Numbered from the stretch's first letter, positions 1 to 8,822 are shown. The stretch: DNA of 64,000 bases from Acidobacteriota bacterium (GCA_016185425.1 JACPNQ010000034.1:372001-436000); one strand, 5' to 3'. Notes: generated from the letters alone by a model not told the origin. Program-made: numbers and translations.

Positions 1-1
1 G

Positions 2-943
2 GTCGCCGAAGCATTCGAATTTCTCGCCGCCCGCTTCGGGCCTCCGCCGTTGAAGACGCTCGCCGTCTCTCCGATACCAGGCGCCTTCGGGCAAGGGTTC
101 CCCGGCCTTATCTATCTCTCCACGCTTGCCTATCTCGCTCCGCGCGACCGCCCGCAATTTGCCAACCAAGGCATGCATCTCGTATTCTTCTCCGACATCC
201 TGGTGGCCCACGAAGTCGCGCATCAGTGGTGGGGAAACACCGTCACTACGACGGGCTACCGCGACGAGTGGATGATGGAGGCGCTGGCCAATTACTCCGC
301 GCTTCTCCTGCTCGAACGCAAACGCGGGATTCGCGCCGTCGATGAGGTGCTGGACAAATACCGCGAACATCTGCTCACCAAGGGCAGCAACGGGCAGACT
401 ATCGAAGCCGCCGGCCCGATTCACCTCGGCTCGCGGCTGGAGACGTCAGAGACGCCCGACGCCTATCGCGCGATCGTCTATGAGAAGGGGACGTGGATTA
501 TCCACATGTTGCGCCGGCGGCTGGGCGACACCGCATTCTTCGACGTGCTGCGGCAGCTACACACGCGCTATCTGCGCGGCCGCGTCACCACGGCCGACTT
601 GCGCCGCCTGTCCGCCGAGCGTCAACCGAAGGGCAACCCGGACGCCGGGCTGGAGCAGTTCTTCGCGAGCTATGTCGACTCCACGGGTATTCCAACTCTC
701 AGGTTCCAAAACCGGCAAAAGCGGACCGCCAAAGGCGTATCGCTCACTGTCGAAATCGAACAATCGGGTGTGCCCGAGGATTTCGCCGTCGATGTCCCCA
801 TTGAGATCGACTTCGGCCGCGCGAAGGAGCTCCGTTGGCTCCGTACCGATGGAGAGCGCACGAGCGCCGAATGGAGTCTTGCCACCGTGCCTGTACGTGT
901 CACGCTCGATCCCCGCAACTCGCTCCTCGCCCAGAAGAAGTAA
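2..943 (+). CDS. M1 family zinc aminopeptidase, C-terminal part (5' end outside window)
   Basis: The frame is already open at base 2, so the gene starts upstream of the window; a TTG at 50 lies inside conserved sequence and is not a credible start. The gluzincin signature HEVAH (209-223) is followed after 18 residues by the third zinc ligand Glu (278-280, in WMMEALANY), the exact M1 spacing. The Tyr in VYEKG (about 479) matches the transition-state tyrosine of the family. The last ~80 residues look like the beta-sandwich that follows the catalytic domain. Known family role: release of N-terminal amino acids from peptides. The GxMEN substrate-binding motif would lie upstream and cannot be seen. 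A strong hairpin follows the stop codon. Confidence 0.88.
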   Translation, partial: VAEAFEFLAARFGPPPLKTLAVSPIPGAFGQGFPGLIYLSTLAYLAPRDRPQFANQGMHLVFFSDILVAHEVAHQWWGNTVTTTGYRDEWMMEALANYSALLLLERKRGIRAVDEVLDKYREHLLTKGSNGQTIEAAGPIHLGSRLETSETPDAYRAIVYEKGTWIIHMLRRRLGDTAFFDVLRQLHTRYLRGRVTTADLRRLSAERQPKGNPDAGLEQFFASYVDSTGIPTLRFQNRQKRTAKGVSLTVEIEQSGVPEDFAVDVPIEIDFGRAKELRWLRTDGERTSAEWSLATVPVRVTLDPRNSLLAQKK

Positions 944-946
944 TCA

Positions 947-993
947 GGTCTGGACGCCGCACGCCGCGCGGGAACGGATGCGGCGTCCAGATC
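947..993. terminator. Hairpin after the aminopeptidase gene, probable terminator
   Basis: A perfect 12-bp inverted repeat, TCTGGACGCCGC (949-960) and GCGGCGTCCAGA (980-991), starts five bases after the stop codon and can be extended by two weaker pairs. The loop is 19 bases. There is no T-tract behind it (TCTCTCTCC follows), so it is not a textbook intrinsic terminator; position and strength suggest a 3'-end function. Confidence 0.5.
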
Positions 994-1126
994 TCTCTCC
1001 ATCACCCGGCACCTGTTTACCGAGGGCCGGCCGGAGCAATTAAGCGGTGCGCCGCTGCAACCGGAATCCCTTCGATCGCAGGCTGGAGCACTCAGTATGC
1101 ATTTGCTCGATAGTACAAACTCTCGA

Positions 1127-1150
1127 AAACATTTTCAATAGAAAATGTTT
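1127..1150. promoter_or_regulatory. AT-rich perfect dyad upstream of the chemotaxis operon
   Basis: AAACATTTTC (1127-1136) and GAAAATGTTT (1141-1150) are perfect inverted repeats around AATA. The stretch is far more AT-rich than its surroundings and lies about 190 bases before cheA. It could be an operator for a dimeric regulator or a hairpin in the leader; the sequence does not decide. Confidence 0.4.
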
Positions 1151-1335
1151 CTGACTCAAGAACGGAACCCTTGCTTTGCCATAGATTTGGAGGTGGGCGT
1201 CCCGGCTGCGCCGCCGCCGCGGCCAAGGTTTTCGCATAGGAACAATCCTCCCCAATTCGCGGGTGGGAAATGCCCCCATTTGGCTATTGCGGGGAGTTCG
1301 TGTGGTCGAAGGAATAGCAGTAGGCGCAGAATTCC

Positions 1336-3894
1336 GTGGAAGACAACGACCTCACCAAAGAGTTTCTAATCGAAAGTACCGAAAACATTGGACGGCTGGA
1401 CCAGGAGATGGTTCTACTCGAAAGACAGCCTGGGGACGCGACCTTGTTGGCCAGCATCTTTCGCTGTATCCACACGATAAAAGGAACGTGCGGCTTCCTG
1501 AATTTCTGGACGATGGAACGCATTACGCACCATGCGGAAACGATCCTGGGACAGGTGCGGACCGGCGAGCGCGAGCTCGCTCCGCCTCTCGTTTCGCTCA
1601 TTTTGGAGGTGATCGACGCGGTCAAACGGGAGCTGCGATCGATTGAGAGAACGAACGAGGAAAGCGGCGAAAAATACGAAGACCTTGTAGCGAGGTTGGA
1701 AAAGGCGGCGGCGAATACCGCGCCGGCCGCAGCGCCCGCGGTCAAGCCGCTTGAGCCGGCGGACCAAATCACCACTGGTCGCGGACCTTCCGTTACCGAT
1801 TCCACGATTCGTGTCGACGTTGGCCTGCTTGACAAGCTAATGAACCTGGTGGGCGAGTTGGTTTTAGCCAGGAATCAGGTGCTGCAGTTCACGTCGCGGC
1901 TGGAAGACGCCTCGCTGAATGCCACGAGCCAGCGTTTGAATCTCATTACTTCCGAGTTGCAGGAATGCGTAATGAAGACGCGGATGCAGCCTATCGGTGT
2001 CGTGTGGAATAAGCTGCCGCGGGTCATCCGCGATCTGTCCACGCAGTGCGGAAAACAGATTCATCTGGAGATGGATGGCGCCGGGACCGAACTCGATAAG
2101 ACGATTATCGAGGCGATCAAGGATCCGTTGACGCATATCGTACGCAACTCCTGCGACCACGGAATCGAAAGCCCGGACGCGCGGTTGCGCGCGGGAAAGC
2201 CTGCGCACGGCCGGCTGATGCTGCGCGCGTTTCACGAGGGCGGCAATGTGAACATTGAGATTGCCGACGATGGCGGCGGCGTGGATACCCAGCACGTCAA
2301 AGCGCGCGCGATCCAGCAGGGCGTTGTCCGCGAGGAGCTCACCGACCGCATGAGCGACCGCGAATTGGCAAATCTTGTGTTTTTGCCGGGGTTCTCAACG
2401 GCTAAGGAAGTGACCAGCATCTCCGGCCGCGGTGTCGGAATGGATGTTGTCAAGACAAACATTGAAAAGATCGGCGGCACGGTTGACCTGGTGAGCCACC
2501 GCGGAACAGGCACCACGATCCGCATCAAAATACCGCTTACGTTGGCCATCATTCCGGGGCTGGTGGTGAGTGTTCGCCAGGAGCGCTTCGTCATTCCGCA
2601 AACGAGCCTCCTGGAGCTGGTTCGGCTCGAGGGCGAAGAGAGCCGCCGGCTGATCGAGTGGGTGGGCACCACACCGCTCTACCGCCGCCGCGGGAACCTG
2701 CTGCCGCTCGCATTCCTGGACCGTGTTCTGCAACTCGAGCAGGGAGCGGGCGATGCGGCCGACGTTTTGAACATCGTCGTTTTGCAGGCGGAGGATCGCC
2801 AGTTCGGACTTGTCGTCGACCAGGTAAACGATACGCAGGAGATCGTCGTGAAGCCTCTCGGCAAACAGATGAAGGGGCTGAATTGCTATGCCGGCGCGAC
2901 GATCATGGGCGACGGAAGAGTCGCGCTCATTCTGGACGTCCTTGGCATTGCGCAACGTTCCAGCGTCCTTGCCGAAGGGCGCGGGGCCGGACGAGCCGGC
3001 GAAAGAGCTGCACAGGATTCGGCTGGAAACGAGAGGAGCTCCATGCTTTTGTTCCGCGCTGGAGAACTGGAGCGGCTTGCCGTACCGCTGTCGCTGGTGG
3101 CGCGTCTCGAGGAGATTCCGCGCGACAGGTTGGAGTATGCTGCCGGCCGGCCCGTTGTCCAGTACCGCGGCCAACTGCTTCCGCTTGTCCATCTTGCCGG
3201 GCAGCTCGGAACAGGCGCCGGACAGGATGGCGAGGCGTCCGTGCAGATCATCGTTTTCGCCGACGGAGACAATCGCATCGGCATGATTGTCGACGAAATC
3301 GTTGACATTGTTGAAGACGAGATGCGGATTCGCCACGCGTCGAACCGCCCCGGCATCCTTGGCTCGGCGGTAATCGGCGGCCAGGTTACCGACGTTCTGG
3401 ATCTACAATCGGTGATTCAGTCGGCCGACACCGGGTGGTTTGAAAAGTCGCACGAAGACCGGACTTACCGCGTGCTGCTGGCCGAGGACTCGGCATTTTC
3501 GCGCGGGCTTTTGCGGGCGTCGCTCGAAATGGGCGGCTACTGGGTATCCGAGTCGCGCAATGCGGCCGATGCGCTCGCGAAATTGAGGGCAAGCCGCTTC
3601 GACGTTGTGATGACCGCGCTTGATCTTCCCGGTGATGGCGCCGCGCAAATCCTCGATTCGATGCGAAAGCAACCGGAACTCGCTCGAATTCCTGTAGTCG
3701 CGGTGCAGCCGATTCAGCAATCCGATCTGGGTTGCCGTCCGGTCGCCCCGGGGTTCTCCGCGTCGCTTTCCCGATTGGATCGCGAGGGAATGTTGCGGTC
3801 GATTGCGCAGTTAGCACAGGCCGTCGACGCCGCCGAACCCGCCTATATCCACAACCTGGACCGCAGGAGCGAGAGCCATGAGCCACCCCGATAG
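1336..3894 (+). CDS. cheA: Hybrid chemotaxis histidine kinase CheA with C-terminal pseudo-receiver
   Basis: Sensor kinase that phosphorylates CheY and CheB on signals from the receptor. Domains in order: HPt (about 1-105, phospho-His46 in IHTIKG), dimerisation (STIRVDVGLLDKLMNLVGE, about 155-215), HATPase with the N box (NSCDHGIE), a G1-type DDGGGVD and G2 SGRGVGMDVV, then two CheW-like domains (about 405-540 and 565-690), then a receiver-like domain (710-830). The receiver keeps an acidic pair (E717, D718), but the phospho-acceptor position is Ala761 (TALDLP) and the usual Lys is Arg813, so it probably cannot be phosphorylated. The start is GTG without a strong Shine-Dalgarno. The end overlaps cheW by 17 bases, so the two are translationally coupled. 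Confidence 0.93.
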   Translation: MEDNDLTKEFLIESTENIGRLDQEMVLLERQPGDATLLASIFRCIHTIKGTCGFLNFWTMERITHHAETILGQVRTGERELAPPLVSLILEVIDAVKRELRSIERTNEESGEKYEDLVARLEKAAANTAPAAAPAVKPLEPADQITTGRGPSVTDSTIRVDVGLLDKLMNLVGELVLARNQVLQFTSRLEDASLNATSQRLNLITSELQECVMKTRMQPIGVVWNKLPRVIRDLSTQCGKQIHLEMDGAGTELDKTIIEAIKDPLTHIVRNSCDHGIESPDARLRAGKPAHGRLMLRAFHEGGNVNIEIADDGGGVDTQHVKARAIQQGVVREELTDRMSDRELANLVFLPGFSTAKEVTSISGRGVGMDVVKTNIEKIGGTVDLVSHRGTGTTIRIKIPLTLAIIPGLVVSVRQERFVIPQTSLLELVRLEGEESRRLIEWVGTTPLYRRRGNLLPLAFLDRVLQLEQGAGDAADVLNIVVLQAEDRQFGLVVDQVNDTQEIVVKPLGKQMKGLNCYAGATIMGDGRVALILDVLGIAQRSSVLAEGRGAGRAGERAAQDSAGNERSSMLLFRAGELERLAVPLSLVARLEEIPRDRLEYAAGRPVVQYRGQLLPLVHLAGQLGTGAGQDGEASVQIIVFADGDNRIGMIVDEIVDIVEDEMRIRHASNRPGILGSAVIGGQVTDVLDLQSVIQSADTGWFEKSHEDRTYRVLLAEDSAFSRGLLRASLEMGGYWVSESRNAADALAKLRASRFDVVMTALDLPGDGAAQILDSMRKQPELARIPVVAVQPIQQSDLGCRPVAPGFSASLSRLDREGMLRSIAQLAQAVDAAEPAYIHNLDRRSESHEPPR

Positions 3895-4336
3895 CACCGC
3901 GGATTCGAACCGCCACCTCGCGACTTTCTTCATGAAAAATCTCTACTTCGGGATTGAAGTGCATAAAGTGCAGGAGGTGCTGCGGGCTCAGGAGATGACC
4001 TGCGTGCCGCTTGCCCCCGGCGTCCTCCGCGGTCTCATCAATCTGCGCGGCCAGATCGTCGCAGCCATCGACATGCGGGAAAGGCTCGCGCTTCCGGCGC
4101 GCCCGGGCGGCCAGGAGCCGATGAATATGATTGTCCGCGCCGAGGACGGCGCCGTCAGTCTTCTGGTAGACGAGATCGGTGACGTCATTCAGGTCGCGGC
4201 CGGATCGTACGAATCGGTCCCGGAGACTCTTTCCGCCGATTGGAAGGTGCTTGTGGAAGGCGTCTACAAACTGGACGGACGATTGCTGCTCGTCCTCGAC
4301 ACCGAAAAAACGCTGCAACTGCAGCACGCGCACTAA
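3878..4336 (+). CDS. cheW: Chemotaxis coupling protein CheW
   Basis: A 152-residue CheW adaptor that links the receptor to CheA in the cytoplasmic signalling array. Typical CheW features are FFMKNLYFGIEVHKVQEVL near the N-terminus, GLINLRGQIVAAIDMR in the middle and LLVLDTEKTL at the end. It starts inside the cheA end (ATG at 3878, cheA stop at 3892-3894) and is followed 30 bases later by the receptor gene. Length and domain are normal; no anomalies were seen. Confidence 0.95.
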   Translation: MSHPDSTADSNRHLATFFMKNLYFGIEVHKVQEVLRAQEMTCVPLAPGVLRGLINLRGQIVAAIDMRERLALPARPGGQEPMNMIVRAEDGAVSLLVDEIGDVIQVAAGSYESVPETLSADWKVLVEGVYKLDGRLLLVLDTEKTLQLQHAH

Positions 4337-4366
4337 TCGCGCCAGCTTCACTCACAGGAGAATTGC

Positions 4367-6121
4367 ATGAAGAGTTCCGTCCCTAAGCAAAGCAAGACGG
4401 CGTCACCGCAGATCAATAAGCTGGCGTTCGCCATGCTTGAGAAGGCACCGATCAACATGATGATGGTAAATCTCGATTTCACCATCACCTACGTTAACCA
4501 AGCTTCGGTTCGCACACTGACGGGGCTGCAGAAACACCTGCCAATTGCCGCGAACGAAATCGTCGGACAGTCGATCGACATCTTTCACAAGCACCCGGCC
4601 CACCAGCGCCGGCTTTTGAGTGATCCTTCCAATCTGCCGCACCGCGCCAAAATCAGGCTCGGTCCGGAGATCCTCGAACTCCTGGTCTCACCGATCTTTG
4701 ACGCCGCGAATCAGTACGTGGGGCCGATGCTCACGTGGAATGTCATCACGGAACAGGAGCGCCTGGCGGAGGAATCCGCGCGCGTGGAGTCGATGATGGA
4801 GAATTCGCCGGTGAACGTAATGTACGCCGACCGCGAGCTCATCATCCGGTACATGAACCCGGCTTCCATCCGGCAGCTACGAGAGTTGCAACAGTTCCTT
4901 CCCGTGCCGGTCGACGCGATGGTGGGCCAGTGCATCGATATCTTTCATGAGACGCCTTCGCACCAACGCGGAATCCTTGCCGATGCCAAGAATCTGCCAC
5001 GCCGTGCGACAATTCGCGTCGGGCCCGAATCGCTCGACCTGCTTGTCAGTCCGATAAAAGACGCCAAGGGCGAGTACCTCGGAGCGATGGTTACGTGGGA
5101 GGTGATCACGAAGCGGCTGGAGGCGGAGTGCCGGGAACGCGAAAGGCTCGAACGCGAACGTTCCGCGCAGGTCGAGTTGAAGGCGAAGGTCGATAGCATG
5201 CTCTACGTAGTGCAATGCGCCGAGCAGGGCGATCTCACGCAGCCGGTAACCGTTAGTGGTGAGGATGCAATCGGACAGATGGGAGAAGGCCTCGCCTCAT
5301 TCCTGGGCGCAATGAGGGAAAGCATGGCCGAATTAACAAGCAACGCGCAGTCGCTGGCCACCTCGTCGGAGGAGTTGACTGCGATTAGTCAGCAATTAGC
5401 CGGAAATGCCGAGGCAACCGCATCGCAGGCGACCATGGCTTCCACAGCGTCCGAGCAGGTAACGAAGAATGTCTCCGTCGTCGCCACAGGCAGCGAGGAA
5501 ATGATGACTTCGATCCGGGAGATCTCCAAGAGCGCCAATGAGAGCGCGCGGGTCGCAAAGACCGCGGTTGCTGTGGCGGACAACACGAACAAGACGATTT
5601 CCAAGCTGGGCGAGTCGAGCCTGGAGATCGGCAAGGTGATCAAAGTGATCACGTCGATTGCGCAGCAGACGAATCTGCTTGCGTTGAACGCGACGATCGA
5701 AGCGGCGCGTGCGGGTGAAGCGGGGAAGGGGTTCGCCGTTGTTGCTAACGAGGTGAAGGAACTGGCTAAGGAAACAGCGAAGGCGACGGAGGAGATCGGA
5801 CAGAAGATCGAAGCGATTCAGGGCGATACGAAAGCGGCGGTCAAGGCGATCGAGGAGATTGGCGGCATCATCAACCAAATCAATGACATCTCAAACACGA
5901 TCGCTTCGGCGGTGGAGGAGCAGACGGCCACCACGAATGAGATAGGGCGAAACGTCAATGAAGCCGCGCGAGGCACTGGCGAGATTGCGATGAACATTAC
6001 CGGTGTCGCCACCGCAGCCGAAAATACGACCGCCGGTGCGGGCGACACGCAGAAGGCGGCCATCGAACTCAGCCGTATGGCCAACCAACTGCAAAGCCTC
6101 GTTTCGAGATTCCGCATCTAG
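4367..6121 (+). CDS. Soluble methyl-accepting chemotaxis protein with tandem PAS domains
   Basis: Receptor that feeds CheA/CheW. At 584 residues it has no transmembrane segment or signal peptide, so it should sense an intracellular signal. Two PAS-like domains (about 15-130 and 135-250) are clear duplicates: VGQSIDIFHKHPAHQR and VGQCIDIFHETPSHQR sit at the same place in each, followed by RLGPEILELLVSPI and RVGPESLDLLVSPI. A HAMP-like linker (about 260-315) leads to the coiled-coil signalling domain with the hairpin tip QQTNLLALNATIEAARAGE at residues 433 onward. AGGAG upstream of the ATG is a good ribosome site. No ligand or cofactor can be named. FrzCD-type soluble receptors are the nearest known design. 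Confidence 0.92.
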   Translation: MKSSVPKQSKTASPQINKLAFAMLEKAPINMMMVNLDFTITYVNQASVRTLTGLQKHLPIAANEIVGQSIDIFHKHPAHQRRLLSDPSNLPHRAKIRLGPEILELLVSPIFDAANQYVGPMLTWNVITEQERLAEESARVESMMENSPVNVMYADRELIIRYMNPASIRQLRELQQFLPVPVDAMVGQCIDIFHETPSHQRGILADAKNLPRRATIRVGPESLDLLVSPIKDAKGEYLGAMVTWEVITKRLEAECRERERLERERSAQVELKAKVDSMLYVVQCAEQGDLTQPVTVSGEDAIGQMGEGLASFLGAMRESMAELTSNAQSLATSSEELTAISQQLAGNAEATASQATMASTASEQVTKNVSVVATGSEEMMTSIREISKSANESARVAKTAVAVADNTNKTISKLGESSLEIGKVIKVITSIAQQTNLLALNATIEAARAGEAGKGFAVVANEVKELAKETAKATEEIGQKIEAIQGDTKAAVKAIEEIGGIINQINDISNTIASAVEEQTATTNEIGRNVNEAARGTGEIAMNITGVATAAENTTAGAGDTQKAAIELSRMANQLQSLVSRFRI

Positions 6122-6138
6122 GAACCGCAGGTCGACTT

Positions 6139-7260
6139 ATGTCCGTCATTCACCTGTTCGGAATCGATCACACCCGGGTGCCGCTTGACATAGGGGAGCA
6201 GGGTGCCTTTGATCGGGCCGATCTCCTTCGGCTGCTGCCGGCACTGCGCGGCGGCGTCATCGCGGATGGAGAACTGAAATGGCTTCCTACTGAGCCTCTC
6301 TGCCGCCAAGGTCCGTTGGCGTGCATTCTGAACGATGCAGATAAAGCCTTCCATCTCGCCGGCAATGCGGCGGTTCAGCATATGCTCGCGGTCGCCGCGT
6401 CCTTGCTCTCGCAGGTGCCGGGCGATACCCACATTGCCGGCCAAGTGGCAGCCGCCGCGGAGGCGGCCCGCGAGGCTGGTACGCTCGGTCCGATTCTCGA
6501 GCGCCTTGCGAAGGCGGCGCTGCGCGCCGCAAAGCGCGTACGCCGCGAGACAGGATTGATGGCGGACGGAATGGGAATGGGTCCGTCGATGTTGAATAGT
6601 CTTCGTCGCTGCCTGCCCCACCCCGGCCGGTGCGCGAGACGGAAACGTCTGATCGTGTTGGGCACCGGACAGGTGGCTAGCGAGGCAGTGAAGCACCTGC
6701 TGCTCGCCCCGGACTTTGTGATCGCTGGAATATGGGCCAGGGACCGGAGGAGGGCCGTCCGATTCGCCGCCCGGTTTGATCTGCCCGTTCTCACGGAGCG
6801 GGAGGCACACCGCGCCTTGTCCACTGTCGACGGTGTCATTGGCGCATGCCGCGGCCGTGTTCCACTGCTTGACGCGGCAACGCTCCGTCCGATCCTCGAC
6901 AAGCGGGTCGAACCGCTTCTTGTGCTGGATCTTGGCGTGCCGGGGAACCTCGACCCGGTATGTGCCGGAAGCGATGGATTACAAGCGATCTTCCTCGACC
7001 AGTTGCAAAGACACATGCGCGATAGATTGCAGGTCACGGCTGGTGATGTCGCCGGTGCCGAGCAGATCATAGCTGCTGAGGCCGAGCGATTCGGCGCCTG
7101 GGAACGTCAATTACCTCTGCAGCCGATCCGGGCGGAGGTTTACGCTTCCTTGGAGGGTGTTTTGGGGAAATGGCGAGACATGCAGCCGGCCGCCGTCCGG
7201 CACTTGCGAATCGCACTGCATCGCACGTTGGAACAGGCGTTTGCTCAACTAAACCCATAA
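6139..7260 (+). CDS. Glutamyl-tRNA reductase-like protein without the catalytic cysteine
   Basis: 373 residues aligning along most of HemA: an N-terminal GIDHTRVPLDIGEQ in place of the usual GINHKTAP, the VASGLDSLVLGEPQILGQV region as VAASLLSQVPGDTHIAGQV, the RVRRETG helix, a Rossmann segment with LIVLGTGQVASEAV (about 169-183) and LLVLDLGVPGNLDP matching the LVDIAVPRDIDP of HemA. The STCNR motif with the nucleophilic Cys is absent: residues 38-50 read GGVIADGELKWLP. The GEPQ loop is altered too. It should therefore not make glutamate-1-semialdehyde. It lies 17 bases after the receptor and 72 before cheY in the same direction, so it is probably co-transcribed with the chemotaxis genes. A regulatory or NADP(H)-binding role is speculation. 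Confidence 0.75.
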   Translation: MSVIHLFGIDHTRVPLDIGEQGAFDRADLLRLLPALRGGVIADGELKWLPTEPLCRQGPLACILNDADKAFHLAGNAAVQHMLAVAASLLSQVPGDTHIAGQVAAAAEAAREAGTLGPILERLAKAALRAAKRVRRETGLMADGMGMGPSMLNSLRRCLPHPGRCARRKRLIVLGTGQVASEAVKHLLLAPDFVIAGIWARDRRRAVRFAARFDLPVLTEREAHRALSTVDGVIGACRGRVPLLDAATLRPILDKRVEPLLVLDLGVPGNLDPVCAGSDGLQAIFLDQLQRHMRDRLQVTAGDVAGAEQIIAAEAERFGAWERQLPLQPIRAEVYASLEGVLGKWRDMQPAAVRHLRIALHRTLEQAFAQLNP

Positions 7261-7332
7261 CTTTCACGATTGTTGCCGATAAGGACAAGTGACGGACATG
7301 GTGTCTCTATTTCTGGAAGAACGGTGAGTTTC

Positions 7333-7707
7333 ATGGGCACAGCTTTGATAATTGATGATTCCCGGGCGATACGAATGATCCTGGGCAGGACCTTGAATCG
7401 GTTTGGATATGAGGTTTGCGCCGCCTCGAACGGACGTGAGGCACTTGACATGATGGGCACCCATGACCTGCATCCGTCGGTGATCCTCGTCGATTGGAAC
7501 ATGCCGGAAATGAACGGGTTGGACTTTGTGAGGTCGATCCGTGCCAATCCGAAATTCAGCGAGATTCCGCTGGTGATGGTGACAACCGAGACCGAGATTG
7601 AGCAGATGGACCGGGCGCTGGAAGCTGGCGCCAATGAGTACGTCATGAAGCCGTTCACCGATGAAGTCATCGCCGATAAACTGCGCCTGCTCGGCGTGCT
7701 GCAGTAG
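7333..7707 (+). CDS. cheY: Single-domain response regulator CheY
   Basis: A 124-residue stand-alone receiver. All active-site residues are present: acidic pair D8-D9 (IIDDS), phospho-acceptor D54 (VDWNMPEMNG), T84-T85 and K106 (VMKPF). In chemotaxis, phospho-CheY binds the motor or another output. The frame is open further upstream from a TTG at 7270, but ATG 7333 has GGTGAG five bases before it and starts exactly where the first beta strand begins. It lies 24 bases before cheB. This intact receiver contrasts with the degenerate one on CheA. Confidence 0.93.
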   Translation: MGTALIIDDSRAIRMILGRTLNRFGYEVCAASNGREALDMMGTHDLHPSVILVDWNMPEMNGLDFVRSIRANPKFSEIPLVMVTTETEIEQMDRALEAGANEYVMKPFTDEVIADKLRLLGVLQ

Positions 7708-7730
7708 CCGGGCATTTCGGGCTTCGCGCA

Positions 7731-8822
7731 ATGTTAAACACAGAGAAGCAAACGCCGCCACAATCGCCGAATTCATTTGCTCGACCGAAGATTCGAGTCT
7801 TGATCGTCGATGACTCCGTGGTTGTTCGGAAGATCCTGACCGCGGCACTCCGCAACGACCCGGACATGGAGGTGGTCGGCAGTGCCTCGAACGGTCTCAT
7901 CGCGTTGCAGCGAATCGGACAGTTTACTCCGGATGTTGTCACGCTGGATATAGAAATGCCTGAGCTCGACGGAATCGACACCGTACGGGAAATCAAACGG
8001 CAGTTTCCGAAGACCAAGGTCATCATGTGCAGCACGCTCACCGAGCGCGGCGCGAGCGTCACCTTGGACGCGCTTGCCCTGGGAGCGGACGATTACGTGA
8101 CTAAGCCGTCCGCTCAAAATGGCGACAACTCCTTGGTAGCGCTCATCGGTCAGCTTATTCCGAAGGTCAAGCAGTTCTCTCCACGCGGGACGCAGCCTCG
8201 CCCGATTGCCGGGAGAGCCGCTCAACCGGCCATTGGGCAGTTCCGGGCGCGCCCGCGAGCCATTGCCATTGGCGTATCGACCGGCGGGCCGAGCGCGTTG
8301 GCCGAGGTTATCCCTGCGCTGCCGGTCGCCTTTCCGCTGCCGGTATTCATCGTTCAGCATATGCCGCCCATGTTTACTCGTCTTTTGGCGGAGCGCTTGC
8401 AGACGCATAGCAAAGTTCCCGTCGTGGAGGCGTCGGAAGGGATGCAAGCCGTTGCCGGCCAGGTGTACATCGCGCCTGGCGACCACCACATGTGTGTTGC
8501 AAAGGCCGGCTCCGGCACGATCATTCACCTGAATCAGGAGGCGATGGAGAATTCTTGCCGTCCGGCGGTCGATGTTTTGTTCCGGTCGGTCGGAGAGGTT
8601 TATGGCGGGGCGACCATTTCGGTCATTCTCACCGGCATGGGGCAGGACGGGCTGCGGGGCGTCGAAACTTTACGGGGATTGGGGGGCTACGTGATCGCGC
8701 AGGACGAGGCCAGCAGCGTCGTCTGGGGAATGCCGGGATTAGTAGCGCGTGCGGGTCTGGCCGATGCGGTGTGTGACTTGAAGGCCATTGCGCCGGAAAT
8801 CGTCCGGCACCTGTCGTGTTGA
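7731..8822 (+). CDS. cheB: Chemotaxis methylesterase/deamidase CheB
   Basis: Removes methyl groups from receptor glutamates and is activated by CheA-dependent phosphorylation. At 363 residues it has an N-terminal receiver (about 20-140, phospho-acceptor D73 in TLDIEMP) and a C-terminal esterase domain with the triad S183 (GVSTGG), H210 (VQHMPP) and D306 (GMGQDG). The linker is rich in Arg, Pro and Gln. With cheR next door it forms the adaptation module for the soluble receptor at 4367-6121. Confidence 0.96.
   Translation: MLNTEKQTPPQSPNSFARPKIRVLIVDDSVVVRKILTAALRNDPDMEVVGSASNGLIALQRIGQFTPDVVTLDIEMPELDGIDTVREIKRQFPKTKVIMCSTLTERGASVTLDALALGADDYVTKPSAQNGDNSLVALIGQLIPKVKQFSPRGTQPRPIAGRAAQPAIGQFRARPRAIAIGVSTGGPSALAEVIPALPVAFPLPVFIVQHMPPMFTRLLAERLQTHSKVPVVEASEGMQAVAGQVYIAPGDHHMCVAKAGSGTIIHLNQEAMENSCRPAVDVLFRSVGEVYGGATISVILTGMGQDGLRGVETLRGLGGYVIAQDEASSVVWGMPGLVARAGLADAVCDLKAIAPEIVRHLSC

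Larger units (their letters stand above)
944..1335. other. Intergenic region between aminopeptidase and chemotaxis operon
   Basis: This is 392 bases without a convincing gene; short open frames here have no recognisable content. It holds a GC-rich hairpin right after the aminopeptidase stop (947-993) and an AT-rich perfect 10-bp dyad (1127-1150). It must also carry the chemotaxis operon promoter, but I could not identify -35/-10 or -24/-12 boxes with confidence. Confidence 0.6.

Noticed and set aside
7270..7332. TTG start giving a longer CheY
   Set aside because: The extra residues precede the first beta strand and ATG 7333 has a proper ribosome site.
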